Positions 33,414 to 43,239 of a DNA stretch of 64,000 bases are shown piece after piece. Made by a program: the position numbers and the translations under genes. The stretch comes from Larix kaempferi (Eukaryota; Streptophyta; Pinopsida; Pinales; Pinaceae), in NCBI GenBank assembly GCA_027924585.1, contig BSBM01000123.1:18368001-18432000 (forward strand). The letters are read 5' to 3'. The first letter of the stretch is position 1. Each line of letters opens with the position of its first letter. The notes under the pieces were generated by a model that worked only from the letters and a program-made list of their open reading frames with translations, was not told the DNA's origin and ran no database searches.

Positions 33414-34620
33414 GTTTCCTTCACATTATTCATGGGATGAGCGACGACATGTGAAACATCACGCTAAATATTATACTATCATCGGTGAAACTTTGTATCA
33501 CCGAGGAAAGGACTCTATTATCTGTCATTGCTTGACTCATGAAGAAGCGGAGTGTGTACTTAATGATTTCCATGTTGGGGCGTGTAGTGGTCACTTATCC
33601 AGGCTTGCTACAGGCCAACGTATTATGCGAGCTTGTTACTTTTGGCCTTCGATCTTTAAAGATTGTATTAACGCTGTGAAGAGATGTCACCCTTGCCAGG
33701 TGTTTTCTCGGAATATACACTCGCATCCAGCGCCCCTCCATCTAGTCATCACCGTCGGTCCCTTCACTAAGTGGGGGGTGGGTTTCATGGATTGCAAACC
33801 AGCTTCGGCTGGGGGGCATCACCATATTATAGTGGCCATGGATTATTTCTCCAAATGGGCTGAGGCCATGCCTACCACTAAAGCCGATAGTGCTACAGCA
33901 GCCCACTTCATGTTCAATCATATTATTAGTCGGTTCGGTATCCCGAAAGAGATTGTCACTGACCATGGCAGTCACTTTCAGAACAAGATGATGGAAGATT
34001 TGCCTCTTAAGCTTGGGTTTCATCAGGAGCACTCATTTTCTTACTATCCCCAAGCAAATGGTCAAGTTGAAGCAGTCAATAAGTCTTTAAAGACCATTCT
34101 CCAATGTACCATCCAACAAAGCAAGAACAACTGGCACATTATGTTATACCTTGCTTTGTGGGCATATCGAACCACAGTCAAGAATGCCATCGGTTTCTCA
34201 CCGTTTCAGCTAGTACACGGTGTGGAGTCGATTTTACCGATTGAATGCGAAATTCCTTCGCTTAAACTAGCCATAGAGATCCTCCCTGATATGATGGGTA
34301 TTGAGCAATGTTTAATCCAACTTGAGAAACTTGACAAGCAGCGTCGAGATGCCGCTGTGGCTATCGATTCCAATAAACGTCGTTTTAAGGTTCAGTATGA
34401 TAGGTCTGTCCGTCCCCGGCAATAAGCTGAAGGTGACTTGGTCATCTTATATGACCAAGCTAAAGAACCACTCGGGGTAGGAAAGTTTAACCCCATGTGG
34501 CACGGTCCTTACATTGTGACGTGTGTCCTAGAAAAAAGAGCCTATGAATTAGAGGACTATGAGGGGAACGTCTTGAAAGAGCCTAGAAATGGGCTCTACC
34601 TCAAGCAGTATTATGCTTGA
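33414..34620 (+). pseudogene. Ty3/gypsy integrase, Tat element 2 (right part)
   Basis: Restarts within the N-terminal zinc domain and now includes its end (KRCHPCQVFSRN). Core domain: GGHHHIIVAMDYFSKWAEAM, IVTDHGSHFQN (second Asp kept) and NGQVEAVNKSLK (Glu kept). The first catalytic Asp, normally in a G-[IV]-D-F motif, is Gly here (GVGF; codon 33781-33783). Then WAYRTTVKNAIGFSPFQLVH and, after a TAA near 34423, the C-terminal domain GDLVILYDQAK to YLKQYYA, stop at 34620. Integration activity would be lost. Confidence 0.92.
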
Positions 34621-34731
34621 ACTTCTAGTTCGAGCTAATGCTTTTGTATACTATTGTATAGTTATTTCTATACATAGTTTAGGTTTCTTTTGGTTTTCGG
34701 ATCTGCTGATTAGCTTCCGTTTGATTGATAG

Positions 34732-35158
34732 ATGTCGACAGAGTTTCTTGTGTTCTTAGGGTTCGCGGATGGTGCTATCCGTCATATGCAGCAGCTTGCT
34801 TCTGCTGCCTGGGTTATTTATTCACATGACCACCTAGTTGTGTCTTCAGGAGGTGCTTCTCTTGGTCCTACATCCAATAATGTGGCTGAGTTTAGTGTCG
34901 TGATTGAACTACTTCGGGATGCTATTTTACATGGCATCCAGTCTTTGGAAGTCCGCTTGGATTCCCAACTGGTTGTCTCAGTTGAATGGTCAGTACCGTG
35001 TGAGTGACCCTACATTACTACGGAAATTCTTAAGGGTAAGACTCTTGGAATGACATTTTGTTTCAATTACATACATTCATATTCCGAGAAGTATCAATCA
35101 TATATCTGATGCATATGATAACTATGTATTAGATTGGCATTTGTCACATTCACAATGA
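34732..35158 (+). pseudogene. Second (archaeal-type) RNase H domain, Tat element 2
   Basis: Starts MSTEFLVFLGFADGAIRHMQ 111 bp after the integrase stop. In this domain FADGA takes the place of the usual F-D-G-A with the first catalytic Asp. NNVAEFSVVIELL and LEVRLDSQLVVS hold the Glu and second Asp. A small deletion near 34990 shifts the frame; the rest (RVSDPTLLRKFLR, HIPRSINHISDAYD, YVLDWHLSH) continues to 35158 with one stop. A second RNase H after integrase is diagnostic of the plant Tat lineage. Confidence 0.85.
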
Positions 35159-35331
35159 AGCACACAAATAAAATATACATTCATACATTTGTACATACAC
35201 ATATATAGTAGAATCGGAGAACCATAGTTTTTCATAAATAATATGTCAAAAATGGGAGTATCATGATACAAAACTGGAGCCCGTAGCCCTCAAAAATATA
35301 CATATCGGTACAAAAAGAGACCTCGAGATAT

Positions 35332-36620
35332 CTACTCTCTACGTGGAGGCTTAGCTGCCTCCCCCACAGGGTGTGTCTCATAGTAATAATGTGTTTCATT
35401 TGTTGCATGCTGCAACAGTCGTACCTAGTTACCCGGCGCCCCCACTACCTGGCGCTGCATCTCCTCAGATAACTGCGCCACCTCTATCTATGGTACCCTA
35501 CCAAAAATCCATGACAGGTTTCCCCATAGTATCTGTAGTGTACGCTCTGCTGCAGCACCTCCTGCCTCATCACCCCTGCCCCGACGACGATGTCTTGAGA
35601 AGCCCTCGGGTCTCACTGGGCCCTTGTTTACGAGCAAACAGTAAAATATTAATATATGATACTCTCCCCAAAAATATTTTTTCCATTTATAATAAAAAAT
35701 CCATAAAACTTTAATACACCAAAAATTTTAAAAAGCGTACTCACCAATGTCTCCAAACGCTACTCTTGGTGGAAGCGGCATGTCACGATCCTACCGAAAG
35801 TCGATCCCTACATAGGGCTAGTCATCTATGGTAGCCACCTGTCGATCCCACCAGTGAAAAAACTCCTCAGTATATGGTGATGCATGTCGGCCACCACCCT
35901 GTCGCATCAAGACCTTGGTCCACTGGGTCATGGCTGGCTCACATAGACTGTGTGGAGGGACCTCAACCCTCAGACTAAGCCCCAGAACACGCTCAAAGAA
36001 GAAACTACATAGGATACTACCATACCCGAAGTTCTCCATGTCTCCTTTCTTCCACTCTGTCAGTCGGGTCTTCATAGACCCTAGTAGCGTGGTACACTAG
36101 TCAAATATCATCGGTTGCATACACTGTGATGCATAGAACATCACTGGCCTGGATCCTGGTGTAGAGCTTTGGATCCAGTAATCCACACTAAGGTAGACAC
36201 TATAACCTTCATGCTCAGGTCAGCTATGGCTCTGATGGGCACCTGACTCCCCACTGCTCAAGTATTTGCAATGCAATACCGCTCTATATAGTCGGGGATG
36301 GTGATCCCACCACCCACAAATCGAGACCGAAGGCTTGCCCCCTCCCCTCGGCGGGATAAACCTGTAATGAAATAAATATCTTCCACCTCCAATGAAAGTA
36401 TTTGCCCACCGAGATTGAAGTTCGATGCATCGACATCCCAATAGTCTATCAAATGGCGGAGCAATAGGTTTTGGGCCCTCAAACCCCTTATGCTCCAATA
36501 TTTGTAAATCCCACATGCTTGGAGCGCTTGCTGTGCAGGCACATTGTTGCGGACAGCCTCATCCACCAGGTCATGCTCTCTCTCTCTCCACTCTAGAACC
36601 ATCCTAGAGTGAGAAAACAC
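35332..36620 (-). pseudogene. Antisense plant-mobile-domain-like gene of Tat element 2, two exons
   Basis: The first part (36620-36258) reads MVLEWREREHDLVDEAVRN, LRHLIDYWDVDASNF and LSLEVEDIYFITGLSRRGEG. The second part (36075-35818) reads MKTRLTEWKKGDMENFGYGS, then ILCSFFFERV and EFFHWWDRQVATIDD. It runs with stops to a GTGAGT donor (GT at 35744-35743). An acceptor AAG at 35625-35623 gives a 122-nt intron and a last exon (GRGDEAGGAAAERTLQILW) ending at TAG 35332-35334. Order, donor site and intron length agree with the copy at 677-2019. The coding strand is opposite to gag-pol. A CACTCTAG just before the first exon could be another acceptor. Confidence 0.6.
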
Positions 36621-36681
36621 AAAGTTTTTGTTATTTTTCTTTAAAAAACATTCTCCATGGTCGTACCCACGGGCAAATTTC

Positions 36682-37596
36682 TGTGTTGGAGAAAACTCCC
36701 TATGGCTTGGGGTAGACCACGACAGGAAACTGACTACCAGAAATTAACTCAATTCTCAGTACTATGCTATATAAATGACAATGCTAAGATAATGAAGAAT
36801 ATAACCAACCTCAATCCAAATGTTTGATGTAGATCCCTGTTGGAGATTTCAATCCGTGCACTTGAACCTGCAAATTAGTCTTGACAACAAATATACAACA
36901 AGCGCATATAGTATGTAAATGACATTAACATCATCAATAGCAATGATCCATGATATTACTAGTAAATGCAACCCAATGTAATATAAACAACATTCACAAC
37001 ATTAATGGACGAGAATATGAGTATTTCTATTAATAAATAACAAGAAGTACAATGAGATACGACCTCTTGTCGGCAACAAATCTGGATCAATCCACTTGTG
37101 CCTCCACCACTTCAATCCTACATGGAATGGAAAACTCAAACTATGATAGGAGTTTGTAAGGTGAACATAAAAGGTTCACAACTACAAGGATCAATGAGTG
37201 TAGACTCAAGATGAGGAAAAAATCCACTAGAGTTCTCTTGCTCTCCTTTCTCCCCCCGTCCATAAGCCATATGTGCTCAATATATAGTCCTCTCAAAGGT
37301 AAGTGAAAGGACACATCGAGGCATTTTGGGGAAAATGGAGGGCCAAAGGTCACCCTATGACCGCTTTTTGAGAGTAAAAAGTAATTAACTAGTGATTTTT
37401 ACCATTTTACATGCTACCCGCGGGCTATAGTGATGCAACTCGTGGGTATGCCCACTGTAATGGAACATCTAGCAGGTAAGAATAAAAATAGGGCAAAATA
37501 GTGTCTGAAGGATATAAAGTGGATCTGAGTCAATAAAATGGATCCTACAGGACAAAGAGTGCTGATGCTCACAAGGTGGAAAATTACGTTGTAACA
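36682..37596 (-). mobile_element. LTR of Tat family A (copy 2), inverted
   Basis: On the minus strand TGTTACAACG (37596) to CTCCAACACA (36682), 915 bp, homologous to 10281-11206. No primer site follows its 3' end and no polypurine tract precedes it. The flanks (GTCGA and ATTTC) do not match, so it is a solo or rearranged LTR without visible target duplication. Confidence 0.85.
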
Positions 37597-38390
37597 GTCG
37601 ACAAAGGAATAATGACTGACCCAATAGAGAAGTTATCGGATGCTCAAATTCATACATCATAAAAGGTAACCAATACAAAGTTAGTCGACACTCAAATTTA
37701 GAAGAATGCTTATATTGACAAATCACTACAAACATTACGAGAATATTTTCTAGGGAACAATAAAAAAAGATTAAGATGCCTTATCATCATCCAAACCACA
37801 AGAATCAATATGGACAATGACAAGATATATATATATATATATATAAACAATAATTTTCTTTCAGATAGACAAAATACAAATGTGAAAAAGAAGAGAGACA
37901 AAATCGACAACTTGTCTGGATCCCAAAAATCATAAGTTATATTCAAACAGTCGATCAACAAAAAGTTCCAATAAAGATAAACTTGGGGAGGATCGATTCA
38001 TAGTCGATGCAACAATTTCACTTGGGAATTCATAAATCATATCACCTTGTTTCCTTAAGCGTTGTAGTTACCAACAAATAATATCATGAGAAGACATTGC
38101 AAGCGTCAATAATTATTCTTTGAGGATAGTTAATTAAGGGACACATCCCTTTATGAATAGTTTCTATAAGTGCCCTTAGGATTTGTATTTATACGGCACT
38201 ATCATTGTATGCTCAATATATCATGCTTTTATTATGTTATATATGTATCTGTATGGATTCTTTTATGTTGTCATAATTATTTTGGATGTTTATTGTTTGA
38301 ACCAGATTCGTTCGTCACATATTGACTCCAAATCTATTTTTGCATGACCATAATTTTATAGAAGTACAAGGTGGGCATGAGGGTGAACAA
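37597..38390. other. No gene recognised
   Basis: AT-rich sequence with a TA dinucleotide run near 37827-37845. No LTR start, coding region or RNA gene was seen on either strand. Confidence 0.5.
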
Positions 38391-38394
38391 ATAT

Positions 38395-39830
38395 TTTGAC
38401 TCAAAATATTTTCATACATGAGAATAATATGTAGAAGTAGGGGGTGGGGGGGAGAGAGTGAGAAAATATACACCCTCACAAGGGTGGAGGTGGGGCAAGA
38501 GAGTGAGAAAATTTATGATATATTTTCTCACTCTTCCCCCTTAGCCACCCCCACCTTTCAATATAATCATCAGAATTGTAGAGATGATGGGTTAGAATGA
38601 GAAAATATAATGTATTTTCCCTCATTATATATTTTCTCACTCTCTCCCTCAACTCCTCTCTTTGTGCATGACCATAATATGTAGAAGTATAGGATGGGCA
38701 TGAGGGTGAACAAATATATTGATTCAAAATATTTTTCATGTGTGATCATAATATGTAGAAGTAGAAGGTGGGGGAGAGAGTGATAAAATATACACTCTCA
38801 TGAGGGTGGAGGTGAGTTCCAAATATAGTGAGAAAAATTATAAAATATAGTGAGAAAAATTATAATATATTTGATACACCCTCATGGGGGTGGGGAGAGA
38901 GAGTGAGAAAATTTATAATATATTTTATCATTCTCTCACCCCACCTCTACTTCTTTGATACAATCATCATGAGGGTGGAGGTGAGTGGGAGAGAGTGAGA
39001 AAATATATAATATATGCTCTCACCCTCACCCCATCCTCATTATATATTTTCTCAATATCTCTCCCCAGCCCCAACCTCATGATTGTATAATATATTTTCT
39101 GACATTATCTCATCACCCCTACCCTAATGATGTCTGTATTTAAGGGTGGGGTTGGGGGGAGTGATCAGATATATAATGGGAAATAAAGTGATAAAATATA
39201 TGTATTGAACAAGGAGGGCAGAGAAGAGAGTGAGAAAATATATTATATATTTTTTCATTCTCTTTCCCCGCTAACATCCAAACAAATATATTATACCATC
39301 ATGAGGGTGAGGGGAGAGAGTGACAAATATACCATATATTTTCTCATTCCAACCCTCACCCTTATTGTTGTTTTAGATGGTAAGGGAAAGACAGGAGAAT
39401 GAAAAATATATTATATAATCTGTCATGTCCACCCTCACCCTCACTATTGTATTAGAAGTGGGGATGGAGGATGAGGGTGAGAAAATATATAATATATTTT
39501 CTCATCCTCAATGTCTCATATATTTGCTTAGCCCCACCGTCTATCACAATCATGAAAGTAGGGGTGAGAAAATATATTATATATTTTCTTACCATCACCA
39601 TCACTCTCATGCTCACCCTCACCCTTATGATTGTATTAGAAATTAAAAGTCAATTTTGAACATCACCAAATATATTATATATTTTCTCACCCTCGCCCCA
39701 ACCCTTATTTCAGTGGTATTAGAAGGTAGGGATGGAAAATATATTATATATTTGGTCACCCTCGCCCCCACCCTCATGTTTGTATTAAAGGGTGGGGATG
39801 GGAGAAAATAGAGAAAATATCAAATAAAAA
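38395..39830. repeat. Field of AT-cored palindromes with GA/TC arms
   Basis: Repeated motifs GAGAGTGAGAAAATATA and its complement TATATTTTCTCACTCTC alternate throughout, often joined as one inverted repeat with cores such as ATAATATA (for example about 38505-38540, 39000-39060, 39225-39262, 39480-39505, 39565-39592). Between them lie GGGTGGGG or CCCCACCC segments and CATGAGGGTG. It is not a simple fixed-period tandem array. Confidence 0.8.
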
Positions 39831-40080
39831 ATAACTTAGTGATTCATAACATTATGATATTTACCTATGAATCTTTCATTCATAAAATTTGGAATTAGTT
39901 GGCTTTGGGGATGAATTTCACAAATACTATATCAAATAGTGTGTATTTTATGTATTAAAATTTCTATAATGAAAAAATATTGTCACCTACTCAATACCAA
40001 TTAAAATATATCACCGGGGTATCACAATATTTACAAAAAACCATTTGATAATTTATTTTTTATCCATTCGTAAGAAATAA

Positions 40081-40276
40081 GTTATCTCTTTCTCTGCCTC
40101 AAAAAATCCCACTTTATGTCGTCTTCTTCTTGATAAACTCCTTTTCAAAGTACATATCAACCATTTTTCTGGCATCAACACTACTTCTATCAATCTTTGA
40201 AGAGGCTTCAATCACATATGCATGATTTACCCTTCCAATTGAGACACCATTCGATTTAAAAGGAGCCGAACAAAAC
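40081..40276 (-). pseudogene. RPL6: Fragment of ribosomal protein eL6 gene
   Basis: On the minus strand a splice acceptor (TCTATGTCAG) at about 40277 precedes an exon reading SAPFKSNGVSIGRVNHAYVI, then EASSKID and KMVDMYFEKE. This matches the central part of plant 60S protein eL6 (P-F-K-x-N-G-V, R-V-N-x-A-Y-V-I, S-T-K-x-D). A TAA comes at about 40114, but after a frameshift the next residues GFFEAEKE match the following eL6 segment, so the gene is broken here. No upstream exon was found in the 2 kb examined by eye. It is the only clear host-gene remnant in the window. Function of the intact protein: large-subunit ribosomal structural protein. Confidence 0.8.
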
Positions 40277-40289
40277 CTGACATAGAAGA

Positions 40290-42390
40290 GAAACCAATGA
40301 GCACAATAACTTAGAAACTTTGACAATATTAGGAAAATACAAGGATATCAAAATATCCTAGTTCACATTAAAAATAGTTGATGATTATTTTACATGTGGC
40401 ACCAACTTATGAACATTAAACTAAGAAAGCATAGGAAACTCAATAAACCCATTAATGATGAACCCATGTAAAGCATAAAATACATGAAAATGGATGCCTA
40501 GTTAAATGTAAATATAAAAACCTACATATAATTTTTTTTATGAAGAGCACATAATTCCTATATTATGAAAGAGAAGGAAAACATGAGGTATTTAATACAA
40601 TGTCTGTCTTAAAACATTCAGGTCTAAAAAAATACTTAATTTAAACTGGCATAGAGTAATAGAACAAGCACCGTCACCAAGGTTTAGACAATGGTGTGGA
40701 AAGTTAAGGACATGTTGATGGTACACATCAATTATGAAATGGGATATGCAATTGATCCCAACCATGGTTTTATGGTCTAATTTAAATCCAAGTAATGGAA
40801 TTATTCAATTTTTAGTAAGGGCTAATAGATAACTAAGAACAAAGAATAACTACAATAGAGATCCTTTCTAATATAGGGTAAATTCATATCCATGAAACCA
40901 ATTTTCTCAAGGTGGGGCTAACAAGTAAGAATTGTGCTATATATGAGAGAGAGAGAGAGGACAATGAACTTGAGATAGATCATTAAAGAATCATCTGCTA
41001 AGAGGAAAATGAACTTGAGTAAGGAAAGGTGGAATAGAAAAATCCCAAAGCTGAATTACACTGCCATGGATATGAATTACTCTACCTTGGATACAAGACA
41101 ATAGAAAAAATTTAATCTTTATCATCTTATTTCAGCATAGATAAAAAAAAATGAGGATGGACAAAATCAAGGTGATTTAAAACAAAATGTAAGAGAAGAT
41201 AAGGGGAATATATTGAAGCTCTTTTGTGGTTTTCTCCCATCGAATTAGGATATACATAATAAGGTGTAAAGTATGAGTGCATGTAACTTTTGAAAATAAA
41301 TATCCTCTGCCAATATTGCCTAAGGCCATTTATTTCCAAGGAATTTGTTATGGAGATCATGAGGATGTCCAAGAAGAGGAAACTAAGATATGAACAAAAA
41401 ATACCATACCAAATATGCATATTATTATTGTAAGAGTTCCACCTTTTTTATCCCCAATCCAATAATCAACATAGTGATGAGCATTGATATGACTCCCCTA
41501 GTGAGTATGAAACATCTTAGGAATTGAAGGACTTCATAAATATCTCAACATACTTACAACTTCTTTCACCCCTTCATATTTAAATAAAATAACTCTAACG
41601 TATTGAATGCTTCTCCCTTACCTCCATGTTTTTGTGATTGCTCGCAATCTTAGTCTAGATCCCATTCTCTATCTCGATCTTAGTGTCACTTTAGTGGTTA
41701 TACCTGATAGTTTCTATAATTATTGGGGTCAGTGAAAGTATCTAAGTATGTATTTGACATAATTCCTTAACCATCTTCTTCGACCTTAGTTTCCATCTCA
41801 TCATTTCGAGTGACCTGAAAAAGTGAAAATCAAATTTAAGCTTAATATATATAAGTTTGAGAAAAAGGTATACAGAAATGAATAAAATATTCCTGAAAAG
41901 AAATTATTGTTACCTATGTCACCAATGGAAATTGTGTAGCTAATATTTCTTCGATGATCTCTAATTTAGATCTACTAACCCACAAATTCATTAAACTATA
42001 AGAGAGTAACAATATAAATTTGTTTGACTTAGGCATTCACACGTAAAAGAAATAATCTATATAGATCAACTTAATACCCGTGTTACTTTTTGATGAACAA
42101 AATATTCACTAGTGTTAAAATAGTCATCATCATTTTGGAATTGTGTATACTGCATATGTTTGAATAAATATATGGAAATGAAATTCAAAGACTAAATATA
42201 TATACAAAACACTATATACAATAATATAATATGTAACAGGCATTCTAGCTCATATTCTAAATTTGTTTTTTGTAACATTCTTTGTAGCATGCATGTGTAC
42301 CTCACCCATGGAGTTATTTTATCAAGCAATGAATCGCTTACACGTACCCCTACAAGATTATGAATAATGCTCAAGATCCAATCGGTCCAT
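40290..42390. other. No gene recognised
   Basis: AT-rich sequence with a GA-run (GAGAGAGAGAG near 40950). Only short open frames without family resemblance on either strand. It could include introns of the eL6 gene. Confidence 0.5.
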
Positions 42391-42630
42391 TTATTTCAAC
42401 ACATCATCTGATAAATCAACAAATGGAATATCATCCGCAATGGGAGAATGCAGCCTATTACTTAAGCCAATTCCAACCCCTATCAAAGCATCCCTAACAT
42501 GTTCATTTATGTGCTTCCTCGTAGCATTTGATACTTGGGATGTCAAATCCAACTCTTTTTGCAATGAAACCACTCTAGATTTTTGAACTCCTAAGCGAGG
42601 CAGTAGAGCCTTAAATTGAACATATTGCAT
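42391..42630 (-). other. Unidentified open fragment
   Basis: A 79-codon minus-strand frame reads QYVQFKALLPRLGVQKSRVV and continues with a Lys/Gln/Leu-rich helix, ending FVDLSDDVLK. Composition looks protein-like, but I do not recognise the family. Confidence 0.3.
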
Positions 42631-43035
42631 GGCATCAACTCATTCATATGTATCCTTAGGGTCTCATATATGTATAATCAGGGTCCATGTACAACTGAAA
42701 CTATGCATATAGCATCCTAACAAAGTATTGAGGCACCTCATCATTATTTGGGAACTTCCTGTATGCATACAAGAACCTCTCATAAATAAAGGGTGCAATA
42801 TTAGGATTAATAAATCATGAAACCTTTAGAATTTTTGTCTTTGGGTCACGAGTTAAATAATGACAAGGTCATTTCTTTAGTGACCACTCTTTTAACTTCT
42901 TTGTAGGAGTGGAAACCAATCACCGATGATATCCTCCTACGCATCATGTCAAAAAAACATGGGTTGATGGTCCAACCCCACGATAAGTCTCTATAAAACT
43001 TTCCAAATTGTGCAAAACAATATGGATACTAGATA

Positions 43036-43236
43036 TTAGCTACTACTATAGATATTACTACTTTCCAACTCAATCCTCAATCTAGTTGAATGCTCCCTTC
43101 TCCCCTCAAAAATAAGCAACACAATGTTGTCTTCCCAAGGCATCTCCTCAAGAATATCTCTAGGATGAGGGTAAAGAGGTTCATACCATGTATTGCAAGC
43201 AAACTCTTGTATCCTACAACCTATCCCCTCTGACAA
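43036..43236 (-). other. Unidentified open fragment
   Basis: A 66-codon minus-strand frame includes CNTWYEPLYPHPRDILEEMP and EDNIVLLIFEGRREHSTRLR. It looks like a decayed gene piece, possibly the same gene as 42391-42630. Family unknown. Confidence 0.25.
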
Positions 43237-43239
43237 CGC

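Noticed and set aside
36682-37596. Reading the inverted LTR as the 3' LTR of Tat element 2
   Set aside because: Orientation is opposite to gag-pol and no polypurine tract precedes it in the plus direction.
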